From Sipunculus nudus (taxonomy: Eukaryota > Annelida > Sipuncula > Golfingiida > Sipunculidae): 64,000 bases of DNA. The notes beneath the pieces are model-generated. The model was not told where the DNA came from. It did not search any database and saw only the letters and a list, made by a program, of their open reading frames with translations. Position 1 is the first letter of the stretch; the number at the start of each line of letters is the position of its first letter. The position numbers were made by a program, and so were the translations under genes. Below are positions 1-14,100 of the stretch, piece after piece. The stretch is from NCBI GenBank assembly GCA_026874595.1, contig CM049308.1, positions 41,960,527-42,024,526 of the forward strand, read 5' to 3'.

Positions 1-87
1 GGTACGGACAATACAACAGGCGGCGTCATCTCAAGACATGGGGACGCTGAGTACGATAATGCTGCACTTGACACCACAGATTTGTGA
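1..87 (+). CDS. 3' terminal coding exon (partial) of an unrecognised gene
   Basis: Reading from base 1 in frame 1 gives 28 residues and then TGA at 85-87. The peptide begins GTDNTTGG and ends ALDTTDL. The composition (Gly, Asp, Thr, acidic, no low complexity) looks like a real hydrophilic C-terminus, and a poly(A) signal follows about 95 bases after the stop. The last residues T-D-L fit a class I PDZ-ligand pattern (S/T-x-hydrophobic), which would suit a membrane protein tail, but that is inference. The rest of the gene lies left of the window. It runs convergently with the minus-strand EpCAM-like gene that ends near 8017. The family cannot be identified from 28 residues. Confidence 0.55.
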   Translation, partial: GTDNTTGGVISRHGDAEYDNAALDTTDL

Positions 88-179
88 ATCCTCATCAGTT
101 AGCACCATTTATAAACTTTTCCCCGTGAATATGGGTTACCATAATTGTAATGTCAAAAATTGTACAAACTTTAAATTAA

Positions 180-185
180 AATAAA
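180..185 (+). promoter_or_regulatory. Poly(A) signal AATAAA
   Basis: AATAAA lies about 95 bases after the TGA at 85-87, a plausible distance for a short 3' UTR. The surrounding AT-richness makes chance occurrence possible. Confidence 0.4.
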
Positions 186-911
186 TAATTAAGTTCACTG
201 GAGCGGAACATTTAAATTTTATTTAACGGCATGGTTTGCTTTAATTGTAACATTATTTAAACTTGATATATATATTACATTAGACATCCATGTATGGACA
301 TCACTATATGTTTGATGAACTAATACTCGAAGGAGCTTTGTGTGGCGATAACAAAACATATTGAATTAGACGGGACATTTCTCAAATATATTTTTATAAA
401 TATATAACTAGGACACCCGAAGAACGGATCACAGCTCTTCTAGACACTTGGGACACACCAGTTTCCTTCCAGCTTAGCTCTTAACACATTTTCGGTTCTC
501 TATTTCTGAATCTGCCGTCATTAATCGGCCTACTTTAGACCTGCATATTATTTCAAGGATACCTGTTAGTTCAAAGGTTCACAGCCGGTGGCTATGCTTT
601 TGAAGACATGGCTATGATTGCCCTAAACCGAGACTCTTGTACGTCGTCCGTTAGATAAGGGTTTGAATCCACAACAGTTACATCTCGTGTTTGTTTTTAT
701 GCGGATCCGAACTTGGAAACTCGTCTTCCCTGTGGTCAGACTACGCCTGCGGTTGAAGTGAACTAGTGTGTCGCCATTCGTTATCACAATTAAAATCTCC
801 ATTCAAGATACTAATAAGATTTGAAATAATTTATATAGCTAAATATAGTTATGTAGGTCTACATTTGCGTATGCTGATGAAAACGCCACTTAATAATAAT
901 CAGGAAGAAAA
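186..911. other. AT-rich non-coding DNA
   Basis: I see no coding exon, RNA gene or clear repeat. The short open frames lack plausible codon use and splice context. Confidence 0.5.
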
Positions 912-945
912 AACAAGGGACCCATGGGTCACGGCGCTCAGCTGT
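912..945 (+). mobile_element. 5' end fragment of a Helentron-like dispersed element
   Basis: The palindrome GACCCATGGGTC is followed by GGCGCTCAGCTG. The same start recurs at about 37480, 50715, 50860, 59765 and 62947. Here the sequence diverges right after the terminal motif, so this is a 5' remnant or a diverged copy. Confidence 0.5.
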
Positions 946-2270
946 TATATATGATAAAAAATATGATTTGGGAAAGAGGCGCATGCTGGTTTTGTGTGGT
1001 AATAAATATAAGCTTTATTATGAGTTGTTGGTGTTTCGCTTATGTATGATTTTGATAGTATTTTTGGAGACTGGGAAGAGGATGATTTCATTTATTTTAT
1101 TAACAAATGGAGTGCTATTGTCACTCAGATTTTGACTTGGCCATATAACTTATAAGCAGCACATAAATTAAAAGAGTTTAACCATTTATTAAAATTTAAT
1201 AACAAATATTATGCCAATATAATTTTTATTTAATAAAATAAGAAGAAAATCATATGATTTTTTAAAATAAAATATAACTGAAATGATTATTGAAATAATA
1301 TTATAGAATATATTCATGAATGCATTCATGAATACATTTTGAAAGTATCTGCACTGGTATTCAAATACTTTCATTTTTACCTGAATTCCCATTCTTATGC
1401 AATAAAATTTTTAATGCAGTATATATTCATATTCGTATTCAAATACATTTGCAAAGCATTCGCACCATGTCCAGTATTTATTCAGTTTTAGCCAAACAAT
1501 GATGTTGAGAATCCAGAATGTACAAAATTCACAAATTTAAATAATGATCAAAAGTACCTGGTTTATGGCTTTTATTTATATAAAAAAATAAATGTATATA
1601 TTCACTTTGGACTACTTTCACATCAATCTACACACTAGACACAGTAGGAATCTAGATTAATATTATCAACTGCATCTTTGTCTATCATTAATTTCCTTCA
1701 TATGATCCCTAATGATAAGTAATGAATAATGTGATTTAATTTTTTATCATTAAAATTGAACTGAAAAATAATATAGGTGAATGCATGGTGTTATTTGGAA
1801 TAACATTGACATTGACATTCTATCCATCCATACAAGATTCTTTCATCATCAGTAACTGCAAGTGAATTTTCTGTTACTCATCAACTAACAAATTCCTTTT
1901 CTATTAATTTTTCTTATATTTGTTATTAAAAACCAATACAAAATTATTAATTTTTTGTTTATTGTTATGTTGTTTTTCAAAACAACTACTAGATGAGTTT
2001 GGTGGGACACCTGGATCAACTGTGTCTGGGCATTAGCTGCCTGGCTGATGTATGCTTCGCTCAAGCGTGCATAATCTGATGAGAGGTCAACAAGGTCAAC
2101 ATACAGGACTGAAGAGGGGCTGGATTGAGCCTGGGTCTGACATGGTCTCATAAAAAATATTAATAAAAGCTACAATATTTGGCCAATTTCTTTCAGCTTT
2201 CTAAACTACAAAGATGAAATCCTTATGTGTGCATTATATGAAAATTATATAAACAGTGCTCTCAGGAAAC
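946..2270. other. AT-rich non-coding DNA
   Basis: Long A/T tracts and short open frames only. No domain, splice pattern or repeat was recognised beyond a short ACATTG triplication near 1804. Confidence 0.5.
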
Positions 2271-3546
2271 AAACGTGCCATGGTCAAATTTGGGCAAAAT
2301 TTAAGGTACTAATTTTATATTTTTACTAATAACTTATAAAATTTTAAAAATTCAGAACTATTTTTTTGTATTCAATTGAATCTTGATTAAATAATGTTAC
2401 ATCCCTGACAAAAAATCTCTAGCTTCAGCAATCCTCTTGTTAAGGGAGTAAATATACTTCTTGATTTTTTAAAAAGTGCATTATGTTTGGGCCCATAACT
2501 TAAAACAATTACGCAATACTGACATCATTTCTGGCATGTCCATAGCGAATGTATAGAAAAATATGTATTTTATATATGATCAGTATATATATTAAGTCAG
2601 ATCAGTGGTTTTGATATTAGGCAGTCTTACAGTGTAACAATGGGTTTTTCATGGAAAAATGAAGTTTTTCATTAATATTTCGAAGAAATTAAGTCCTAGT
2701 GATCAAATTCTTGGCATGGTAGGGGATTTTGGAGACATCTAACTGTATGCCAAATTTAAGGAACTTAGAGCTGAAGCTGGGGAGCTGAGCTCTAGCAAAA
2801 TGCATAACACTAGCTTGATGTAAACAATATGTGACATGGTGCTTGAAAACTTGAATAAAATCTAGTTTTTGATCAACTGGTTTCAAATTTTTGGTGTTAA
2901 CAGTTGAAATGGTAACAAAAACATGCTTTGAAAATTAAATCCTCAGCAGTTACAGGGAAAAAATGTGCCATGGTCTAACTTGGGCAAAATTTAAGGTACC
3001 AATTTTATATTTTTGCCAATATTTATAAAAATTTAACAGATTTTGATCTAATTTTTGGTATACAATTAAATTTTGATCAAATAAAGTTGTATTACTGAAA
3101 AAAAGTCCCTACCTTTAACACTTTTGGTCTTAAGTGACCAAATATCTTTCCTGATTTTTTTACAAAGTCCATTATGTTTGGGCCCATAACTTTTTTAAAT
3201 TAAATAATACTGACTTAATTTCTGGCATGTACATAGGAACTATATAGAGGAATATTTATGGTAAATATGAAGAAAACCAGAGTGGTTTTGATATTAGGCA
3301 GTCCTGAAGTGTGAAAATAGATTTCTAATAAAATTGAGGTTTTTTCCTTAATATCTCGAAGGAACGAAGTCCTATTGACCCAATTTTCGGCATGGTAGGA
3401 GATTTTGGGAACATCTAACTGTATGCCGAATTTCAGATTCGTAGGTCCAACGGTGTCGAAACGTGCCAGTCTTACGGACAGACGGACGGACGACGGGCAA
3501 TGGACCACGACTATAGCTCGGACGACTTAGAGTCAGCTGAGCTAAA
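2271..3546 (+). mobile_element. Two adjacent copies of a dispersed element body, second with intact 3' end
   Basis: The phrase GTGCCATGGTC followed by TTGGGCAAAATTTAAGGTAC occurs near 2275 and again near 2967, each followed by the same approximately 600-base body (the 'TTTGGGCCCATAACTT' segment, then 'GGCATGGTAGG'). The second copy ends in GACGGACGGACGACGG, then GACTATAGCTCGGACGACTTAGAGTCAGCTGAGCTA split over 3510-3545, a terminal hairpin. Related copies are at 38620-39335, 51900-52577, 33540-33975 and, reversed, 26183-26820. It carries no protein. Confidence 0.7.
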
Positions 3547-5640
3547 AACTCTCATTAAGGAACATGTAATTTAATTATTATACATCTCGCTGTTGACCGA
3601 TGACGATAACCAATGACGCTCTCTAACATTCAAAAGAAGAGTTCTAGACAAAGCTGTGCTGTCTGCATGAGGGTAAAGGCGGTGTACAGGCGTTCTGCTC
3701 CGAAAGGGCGTGGTTGCTCGCCTGAATTCGCTTCTTGGACCCGGTGCCTGGTGGTCCTGGGCTAACCTGGGGAGGCGTTTGGGCCTGGCCTGCATGGTGT
3801 GGCATTTCAACGTCTATCGCTCATTCATTCTATCTATATCTTCTACTTTCGCCTTTCAAGATCCGAACAATCACAAAAACTTCCTGTTATACTGTGTCTT
3901 TGCTGAGGGAGCTGGTGCGGGTCCGACCGTGTCGAATGTCAGGTGACCGCTCGGGCGCCGGCTTCACTTTTCCACAACTGCTACACCTTACTGTAAGCCT
4001 TAAACAATAAACATTATTTATTGCTTGGTTCTTATTTATGAATATTCACCATGTTATAAAGATCTCGATGAAATTTAGATAAACCATATAGTCCTGTTTG
4101 TCTTAAACAGAATAGGGTTCAGATTCATATGCATACATATTAGTGACTTTGCATTTGATTATTTTTATCGCATTGCATTTATATGAAACATTGGCACTGA
4201 AATACGCAAATTTACATTAAATCTATGTATTAATACGAAGACATCTTAGATTTTCAATAACTGGTAAAGCCAATATAAAGCTATCAAAGACATATATTGG
4301 TGAGAATTTTTAACTTTTTTATGAATTTTTACTCAATACTTGTTACATTTCGCATACGTTAATGAAATTGTTGAATGAAATTTTCACCAATAATTTTTTG
4401 CATGATCGGAGGAATATATATTCATATATACTTAACAATTTCTGACTGCGTTAAGCATGTCTTCCTTGCATTGTCGGTCATGCGATGCACCTGTAGTAAG
4501 ACAGGTTACCACAGAGACCTGATTTACACTTCTTGTACACTTACATGTACACTCTTTTTTTGTACTACTCATTTGTATTCGAAGATAACCGGCAATGCAC
4601 GGTAATATCGAGGCAATAAGTGGGAGATGGGTAGCCCCTGCAGTGACTTTTCCATATTACTGCAGTTACGACTCCAAATAGGTCATATTAGTCCAATAAT
4701 GTATTCAACTAGTGAGTCGTGTGTTAACCACTAAATATGGTGAAGAAGGGGCTACACCTTGCAACTTAACTCTGGATTAATGGAAAAACGGGGGTCTACC
4801 ATCATTTGGAGAATTACAAGGTCCGATCGTTTCTTCACATATTCTAGTTTAAACTGTTTATTTTTTACGTACAACGATTTTACCACCAATTCACCATTAA
4901 ACCTCTTTATAATCTAACAAGACCGATTCAACACAACAAGCATGAGGGGACCGACAGCTTGTGGCAAGGGACCCGGAGCCAAATAGATTATGGATCCAGC
5001 GCTAAAATCATGGTCAGTAATGCAATATCGTAACAAAAATGTGGAAATGAATATCCAAGAACTACGAAGAACCAACTTATTTTCCTTCACACTTGTATGG
5101 AATGTATGCAAGGATGATGCACATTCGTATTCCTTTTATCATACAGATGAACACGCCTGATCAAGTATCTGGTTTGAATCCATTTCATAAATACCTTCGG
5201 AAGCAAAGAAATTCGTCATATAATGTAGTTGGTTCTGCCCGAGTGTGCATATACCTCTCAACAAGATAAATATATTTGCAATATTTAGAACAAAAATAAA
5301 ATGACACATGGGCCAAGACCTGAAATTAATACGTCGTCACATTTTTGAAGAACTTGTTTGCCACTTTGTTAGACCAGTGCAGGATGATAGAAATACATAT
5401 ATAGTAAAAACACATTTCCTGAAGGTCCACAGCCTGATTGCTGAGCTTTATACCATGACGTGACTCAAGTGTTTCAGTTTTAAAATAGCTGTTTAATTTG
5501 CCAAAAATGCACTACTTTAACCACACGGTTCAGTTTCCATGCGAGATGTCAGTTTCCTGATAACCAAAACTCGAAACTTTTTAAATCTGTCCAATATAGG
5601 GCAAAACACATAAGAAAATTCAACCAAATTCTTTGTTATT
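3547..5640. other. Intergenic DNA with one GC-richer patch
   Basis: Bases 3580-3990 are clearly less AT-rich than their surroundings and hold short overlapping ORFs on both strands. None shows a known domain or splice context. The rest is AT-rich and I see nothing functional in it. Confidence 0.4.
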
Positions 5641-5647
5641 GTGAATC

Positions 5648-8016
5648 TTTATTTTGTATCACATATACCGAAAAAATAAATTTACATCCATAGTCACAGA
5701 ATTAGACATAAAGAAATTTGAAACATCAATGGGGAGAGTGCCCCTTGTAAAACACACATAAAAGGAATGCACCACATTCTTGTGTAAAAAAATAACAAAG
5801 TGATAACAAAATATGCTTGTGACGAAAGAAGAGTATTCACTGAGGAAGAAAATCTAATAACAAGTAATGTATAAAATATTGTGACAGATCCTGATTCCAT
5901 TCTTATCCTAAAACCAAAACCAGCATTATTTGAACAGTAATGTTCTGGTGAGAGACTCCAAGTGCCAGGGGTTTAAATCAAACAAATACATGGAACCAGT
6001 AGTGTCTTGCAATTGCTCCCAGGGTAACGTTTACATACATGTATATTAAACGTCATAATATAGTCATGAAAGAACTGCCATCACTTTTGTCAGTAATGTA
6101 CTTTCTTTTCCAGTCAAATTCTGTATGAGATTCTTGTACCTAAATAAAATTGAAAAAAGCAAATTACCTTTATAAATACTGACCACACCGATATACATTT
6201 AACAGCTTGAGATTTAATCATGTAACAGTGAAAAAGGAACGCTTGTCACTGACAAAAAAGTTTGTGATTAAAAAAAATAAAACCCAGAAAAAAACACTTG
6301 TCACTAAGAGAAAAAAAGAGTGTGAGATTTGATTCTGGTCACCCTGTCTTACTGTATTGCAGTCATAGTCAACAAAGTTTCCTTTGTATGAAATTCACAG
6401 AAACAAAATTGATTGCATATATCTACAGTACACTGGATCTTAAGGCACCTGCTCCTCTGTACTGACATGGGATCCAATTATAACAAATTTACAAACAAAC
6501 TAATCTCACTGGAACTGGTTATCTACAGATTACCTTGCCTTATGCCAATATAGATCACATGTTAATTAATTACAACTGATTCTTCCTCAGATACAAATCC
6601 AAAAGTCCCATTTCTTAAGTAGACTCATTTACTATCCAAGTACCGATATGTAGAAAAAATGTTTAAAATTAATGTGTTTCATCATCTTACAGCAAGAAAT
6701 ATGGTACATGTAATCTGAAAACATATGGTAGATTAGTTTATCATCACTTTAAAAACAGATATGTAATTCTCTGAGTTGCTTGTGTCATGTGAGTTATAGT
6801 TAAATGTTGCCACCATCTTTTTATGACTCTGTTTTTATGAGTCTGGATCACATGACATCATTGTCATGAGGGAAAACTGTCTTCCAAAAGTTCAGTGATC
6901 AGATGTTTATCTGTACAGACTTTGACTTGTCTGTGTTGACAAGTGTAGAATGACAATAAGAACTTTAACTGACAGCTGTATATTTGTGATATGCTTATTC
7001 CACACTGGTAGATTATAATTATTGAACATTTAATGTACTGTCATCAAATATTAAGAGCCAATCCTTCACCAAAAGTAAAAGCTTTTGATATGGACAACAG
7101 AATGACATTACAGAGATATTATGCCTCTGAGAAATTGCAATGTGTTGATGAAGACAGTTGACGGCAGCTCCGAAATCCATTATGCATCCAGACATACCAG
7201 TACGGTAAGTTGTCTTGTAGACTAAGGTGCAGTGATGGTACTGAATGTACTATTGAGTATTGTAACTTCTCCTTTGTTACCCAAATGTAGAAAACTTGTT
7301 AATTTTAGTCTGTAGAAATGTATTAAGCCAAATCTATAAGCTGAACAGTGTGCTAAAATCTTTAAAATAAAATGCTATATATTAAAAGCAAGAAGGAAAC
7401 ATACACAACTTCGCATATTGCACTGGTGTCAAATTTTAATCAGGAAATCAACAACAGTACCCTGGAAGGTAGCATCTTAGTAAACTTTCTGTTGTCACAT
7501 GTCTGTGTATAGTGCAATACCAAAACCAGTCTTGATTACAAACATTTCATAAAATACAATACATGGCTCAATGTATACAATTAGGCCACTGTTTCTCATG
7601 AAAAATTCTGAATATTAGCTTACACGGCTTGGATATTATCAATCGTTTTTACTTTAAAGGGCTTATGTAAACAAACAATTTTTTTTCCTCAAAATGTGGA
7701 ATTTTAAAATATTCCTTGAGTTCATTTTTTGTGTAACAACAATTTTTCTGCTCAAAGTATATCAGTATAACATATACGTGTGCAAGTGTATGTATCAACA
7801 TCCAAAGGGGGCTGCATATCACATATAACAGTGCCTTTCAATGATAAATTGGTCCCTTCATAAATTCTTATAGACAGAAATGTTAATTGTACACATATAT
7901 AATCTTTAAAATCAGTGGACATCCAGTGTCCATCACAAAGTGATACTATCACACATCATACAGCTGATTGGTCAATCAGTGATGGTGCTGACACCCGCTG
8001 GAGCTTTACTGACCCT
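5648..8016 (-). other. Probable 3' UTR of the EpCAM-like gene
   Basis: This follows the TAG at 8017-8019 (minus strand). No coding exon is visible, and the first well-placed minus-strand AATAAA that I chose is at 5648-5653 (TTTATT on plus). The length of about 2.4 kb is plausible for a bivalve 3' UTR, but other TTTATT hexamers exist, so the true end is uncertain. Confidence 0.3.
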
Positions 8017-8162
8017 CTACTGTGGCAGAGGGGTCTTCTCCTCCGGGATGAACTCCAGCTTGACCTTTCTGATGTCACTGTCAGCATCGATCATGGCTGC
8101 ATGGTCATACAGCTGGTTTGTGAAGGCAAGATTCTGTAACGCAGATAGGACAGCTGTATAAC
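8017..8162 (-). CDS. Coding exon 13: C-terminal cytoplasmic tail and stop
   Basis: Acceptor TTAAACATACCAG, phase 1, 47 residues after the split glycine, ending EEKTPLPQ and TAG. A second acceptor nine bases inward (ATACAG) would keep frame and drop three residues. The tail of this protein is about 113 residues, much longer than the short tail of vertebrate EpCAM. Confidence 0.8.
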
Positions 8163-11100
8163 CTGGTATGTTTAAAGGACTTTGTGCAATTACCAATACA
8201 AAGATTTCTTTCTGAAGGAAACGAGATACACAAGGCCATTGCGAACCCATCAGAATGTATGTAAATACTATGTCATATTTTTATGTCCCCATCGTGGAGC
8301 TTATCAGTATTAAATGTTATTTTAGGTGAAACTTCAACCTGGCATTTCATCATCATTGCATGGCTTCCTACTTAAATGTCTGACATTAAAATGATCAATA
8401 TCCAAAACAACACATCCAATATCCAAGTGATAAATTTCCCTTAATTAATTGGGCAACAGAAGTATAAGATGTCAGTTTCCTCCATGATTGGATGGGATCA
8501 TGTAAAACAGTCACATCCTCCTATTGCATCCTATATCTGTACTTTCAGTGTTTCAAGCACCTTAACAACATTTATAGCCTAAATAATATTTCAAACTGAA
8601 AAACCTGATAAACTTTTACCTAATTTGAGGTAATTCTTGAATGTATTAATCATTTCTCGTTCTATGTCCATGCCCCTGGGATAAGCTTGGCTATAATTTT
8701 GGAATCCAGTTCTGCCAGTGGACCTGGTGTATGGTTTCATACTTAACAATTTAATTTACAGTTAATTACTATTCAGGTACAAAACTTCATGCCACATTGC
8801 AAGCAAGCATTAGAGAATATTGGTAATACAGTCAAAATGACACTTCATATTTTATTTGCGCTGGGTTAGTTATTGGATGGGTGACTGGGGGTAAACTTGA
8901 AAGAATTTGGTATAATTATAACACAATCTAGGATACAAACGGGACAAACTATATCAGACTAGACAGTAGTGATTACCAAAATAAACTCTTCTGTGATGAC
9001 TGTAAAACAGTTATTCTAAATGCTGCAATTAATAATCAAATTCCTCTTCACTGGATTACATTTTCATTACCTGCCCCAGAGAAAACAATGTTATTTTTTA
9101 GCTTTACCTTTTTGTAGGCTTCCCCTCTGTCAGCAGCTGCCATCAAACGCTTGGTTCTCTGATGTTTCTTCTTTAGCTGTCAAATCATTAAGTATACCAA
9201 TGTTCAGTGAATCTCAACTGTTGGGGCTGACCTGTGTGTCACAGTTGACTTAACAAATCTTCTTATTGTAACCATCATACAGAATTGTGCCCACAAAATT
9301 ACCACCCATAAAATGGTCAAATTTAATTTTACTGCATCAAATTTTTAACACATTTGATTTTAACTGGAAACATACTAAATGTACAAGACACGGGAGACTT
9401 AAAACAGGAGCCTTGAGGTACACTTCTTATAGTATGTTGAGTAACAATTGCATACATAAAAAGAGTTCAAGAGGGATTTCATAATTAATCAAGACAAGAA
9501 ACCTGTCATGTGATTCCCAAATTTATTTACATTTTTTTTTTTAAATAATAACAAAAGCAAAAATAGTTCAAATTAAAGGGGAAAGAATATCACTGAAGTA
9601 CCACAGCATGTGTACCCATGAACAATTCAACTTTATTTAATTAAATATTGTATGTAAGATGTAAATTGTAACATACCACACAGAGGAGAGTATGTAAGAT
9701 GTAAACTGTAACATACCACACAGAGGAAAGTATGTAAGATGTAAACTGTAACATACCACACAGAGGAGAGTATGTAAGATGTAAACTGTAACATACCACA
9801 CAGAGGAAAGTATGTAAGATGTAAACTGTAGCATACCACACAGAGGAAAGTATGTAAGATGTAAATTGTAACATACCACACAGAGGAGAGTATGTAAGAT
9901 GTAAACTGTAGCATACCACACAGAGGAAAGTATGTAAGATGTAAATTGTAACATACCACACAGAGGAGAGTATGTAAGATGTAAACTGTAACATACCACA
10001 CAGAGGAAAGTATGTAAGATGTAAACTGTAACATACCACACAGAGGAAAGTATGTAAGATGTAAACTGTAACATACCACACAGAGGAGAGTATGTAAGAT
10101 GTAAACTGTAACATACCACACAGAGGAAAGTATATAAGATGTAAACTGTAACATACCACACAGAGGAAAGTATGTAAGATGTAAATTGTAACATACCACA
10201 CAGAGGAGAGTATGTAAGATGTAAACTGTAACATACCACACAGAGGAAAGTATGTAAGATGTAAACTGTAACATACCACACAGAGGAAAGTATGTAAGAT
10301 GTAAACTGTAACATACCACACAGAGGAGAGTATGTAAGATGTAAACTGTAACATACCACACAGAGGAAAGTATGTAAGATGTAAACTGTAACATACCACA
10401 CAGAGGAGAGTATGTAAGATGTAAACTGTAACATACCACACAGAGGAAAGTATATAAGATGTGAACATTAACATACCACACAGAGGAGAGTATGTAAGAT
10501 GGAAATTGTAACATACCACACACAGGTGAGTATGTAAGATGTAAACTGTAGCATACCACACAGAGGAGAGTATGTAAGATGTAAACTGTAACATACCACA
10601 CAGAGGAAAGTATGTAAGATGTAAATTGTAACATACCACACAGAGGAGAGTATGTAAGATGTAAACTGTAACATACCACACAGAGGAAAGTATGTAAGAT
10701 GTAAACTGTAACATACCACACAGAGGAGAGTATGTAAGATGTAAACTGTAACATACCACACAGAGGAAAGTATATAAGATGTGAACATTAACATACCACA
10801 CAGAGGAGAGTATGTAAGATGGAAATTGTAACATACCACACACAGGTGAGTATGTAAGATGTAAACTGTAGCATACCACACAGAGGAGAGTATGTAAGAT
10901 GTAAACTGTAACATACCACACAGAGGAAAGTATATAAGATGTAAACTGTAACATACCACACAGAGGAAAGTATGTAAGATGTAAATTGAAACATACCACA
11001 CAGAGGAGAGTATGTCAAATGTAAACTGTAACATACCACACATAGGAGAGTATGTAAGATGTAAACTGTAACATACCACACAGAGGAAAGTATGTAAAGC

Positions 11101-14100
11101 TGTGTTTCCATTCATCTGTAAATCTGGTACGTCTCGTACGCAAAAAATCAGATCCCTCTTTTTAAGATGAGCTGTTTCTACATGTAGGTTTAAACGTGCT
11201 CCGCATGCATATCCGCAAAAACGGACAGCATCGAAATGGATCGGTGAGCGATTCATCCGTTTTGCGGATGGCAAAAATGCCTACATTTCCCAACAGTGCC
11301 CCGGGGCCAGGTGTGATTGGATATATTGACCTTCTTCCTGCCTGTCGTCCTTGCAGTTTCAGAAGAGGCACATTAAAGGGTATCCGCAAGAAAAACGTAC
11401 GTACTTATGGAAACAGTTTTGACGGACTGCACACTACGGAGCGTACGTACGTCTTTTGCCATACGATTTTTACAGATACATGGAAACACAGCATTAGATG
11501 TAAACTGTAACATACCACACAGAGGTGAGTATGTAAGATGAAATTGTAACATTCCACACAGAGGAGAGTATGTAAGATGGAAATTGTAACATACCACACA
11601 GAGGAGATTATGTAAGATTAAACTGTAACATTCCACACAGAGGAGAGTATGTAAGATGTAAATTGTAACATACCACACAGAGGAGAGTATGTAAGATGTA
11701 AACTGTAACATACCACACAGAGGAAAGTATGTAAGATGTAAACTGTAACATACCACACAGAGGAGAGTATGTAAGATGTAAACTGTAGCATACCACACAG
11801 AGGAAAGTATGTAAGATGTAAACTGTAGCATACCACACAGAGGAGAGTATGTAAGATGTAAACTGTAGCATACCACACAGAGGAAAGTATGTAAGATGTA
11901 AATTGTAACATACCACACAGAGGAGAGTATGTAAGATGTAAACTGTAACATACCACACAGAGGAAAGTATGTAAGATGTAAACTGTAACATACCACACAG
12001 AGGAAAGTATGTAAGATGTAAACTGTAACATACCACACAGAGGAGAGTATGTAAGATGTAAACTGTAACATACCACACAGAGGAAAGTATATAAGATGTA
12101 AACTGTAACATACCACACAGAGGAAAGTATGTAAGATGTAAATTGTAACATACCACACAGAGGAGAGTATGTAAGATGTAAACTGTAACATACCACACAG
12201 AGGAAAGTATGTAAGATGTAAACTGTAACATACCACACAGAGGAAAGTATGTAAGATGTAAACTGTAACATACCACACAGAGGAGAGTATGTAAGATGTA
12301 AACTGTAACATACCACACAGAGGAAAGTATGTAAGATGTAAACTGTAACATACCACACAGAGGAGAGTATGTAAGATGTAAACTGTAACATACCACACAG
12401 AGGAAAGTATATAAGATGTGAACATTAACATACCACACAGAGGAGAGTATGTAAGATGGAAATTGTAACATACCACACACAGGTGAGTATGTAAGATGTA
12501 AACTGTAGCATACCACACAGAGGAAAGTATGTAAGATGTAAACTGTAACATACCACACAGAGGAAAGTATGTAAGATGTAAATTGTAACATACCACACAG
12601 AGGAGAGTATGTAAGATGTAAACTGTAACATACCACACAGAGGAAAGTATGTAAGATGTAAACTGTAACATACCACACAGAGGAGAGTATGTAAGATGTA
12701 AACTGTAACATACCACACAGAGGAAAGTATATAAGATGTGAACATTAACATACCACACAGAGGAGAGTATGTAAGATGGAAATTGTAACATACCACACAC
12801 AGGTGAGTATGTAAGATGTAAACTGTAGCATACCACACAGAGGAGAGTATGTAAGATGTAAACTGTAACATACCACACAGAGGAAAGTATGTAAGATGTA
12901 AATTGAAACATACCACACAGAGGAGAGTATGTCAGATGTAAACTGTAACATACCACACATAGGAGAGTATGTAAGATGTAAACTGTAACATACCACACAG
13001 AGGAAAGTATGTAAAGCTGTGTTTCCATTCATCTGTAAATCTGGTACGTCTCGTACGCAAAAAATCAGATCCCTCTTTTTAAGATGAGCTGTTTCTACAT
13101 GTAGGTTTAAACGTGCTCCGCATGGGTATCCGCAAAAATGGACAGCATCGAAATGGATCGGTGAGCGATTCATCCGTTTTGCGGATGGCAAAAATGCCTA
13201 CATTTCCCAACAGTGCCCCGGGGCCAGGTGTGATTGGATATATTGACCTTCTTCCTGCCTGTCGTCCTTGCAGTTTCAGAAGAGGCACATTAAAGGGTAT
13301 CCGCAAGAAAAACGTACGTACTTATGGAAACAGTTTTGACGGACTGCACACTACGGAGCGTACGTACGTCTTTTGCCATACGATTTTTACAGATACATGG
13401 AAACACAGCATTAGATGTAAACTGTAACATACCACACAGAGGTGAGTATGTAAGATGAAATTGTAACATTCCACACAGAGGAGAGTATGTAAGATGGAAA
13501 TTGTAACATACCACACAGAGGAGATTATGTAAGATTAAACTGTAACATTCCACACAGAGGAGAGTATGTAAGATGGAAATTGTAACATACCACACAGAGG
13601 AGATTATGTAAAATGTAAACTGTAACATACCAGATATAGAACAAGAATACACAGAAAAAGTCGGATCACCCCGTATGGGAATCGAACCCATGACCCTCCG
13701 ATTGCCGGTCGTCTGCTCTACCACTGAGCTTACAGGGATCCCCAACTTCCTCTGTGTATCAGCACACTTTCATAGGAACCAGCGAAGTGACGTCACTACT
13801 GTGACTGGTATTATACATACTAGAGAGCAGACGACCGGCAATCGGAGGGTCATGGGTTCGATTCCCATACGGGGTGATCCGACTTTTTCTGTGTATTCTT
13901 GTTCTATATCTCCATGAGATGGACCAGCATGGCCATTCAACATCTTTCTATGTAACATACCACACAGAGGAGAGTATGTAAGATGAGAATTGTAACATAC
14001 CACACAGAGGAGAGTATGCAAGATGAAAATTGTAACATACCACACAGAGGAGAGAATGTAAGATGTAAACTGTAACATACCACACAGAGAAGAGTATGTA

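Noticed and set aside
3571-4010. Overlapping ORFs in a GC-richer patch
   Set aside because: No domain, both strands open to similar extent, no splice sites that connect them to a gene.
13675-13917. Functional tRNA gene
   Set aside because: A and B boxes are present, but there are extra bases before the D arm and a poor anticodon stem; it is part of an inverted-arm mobile element.
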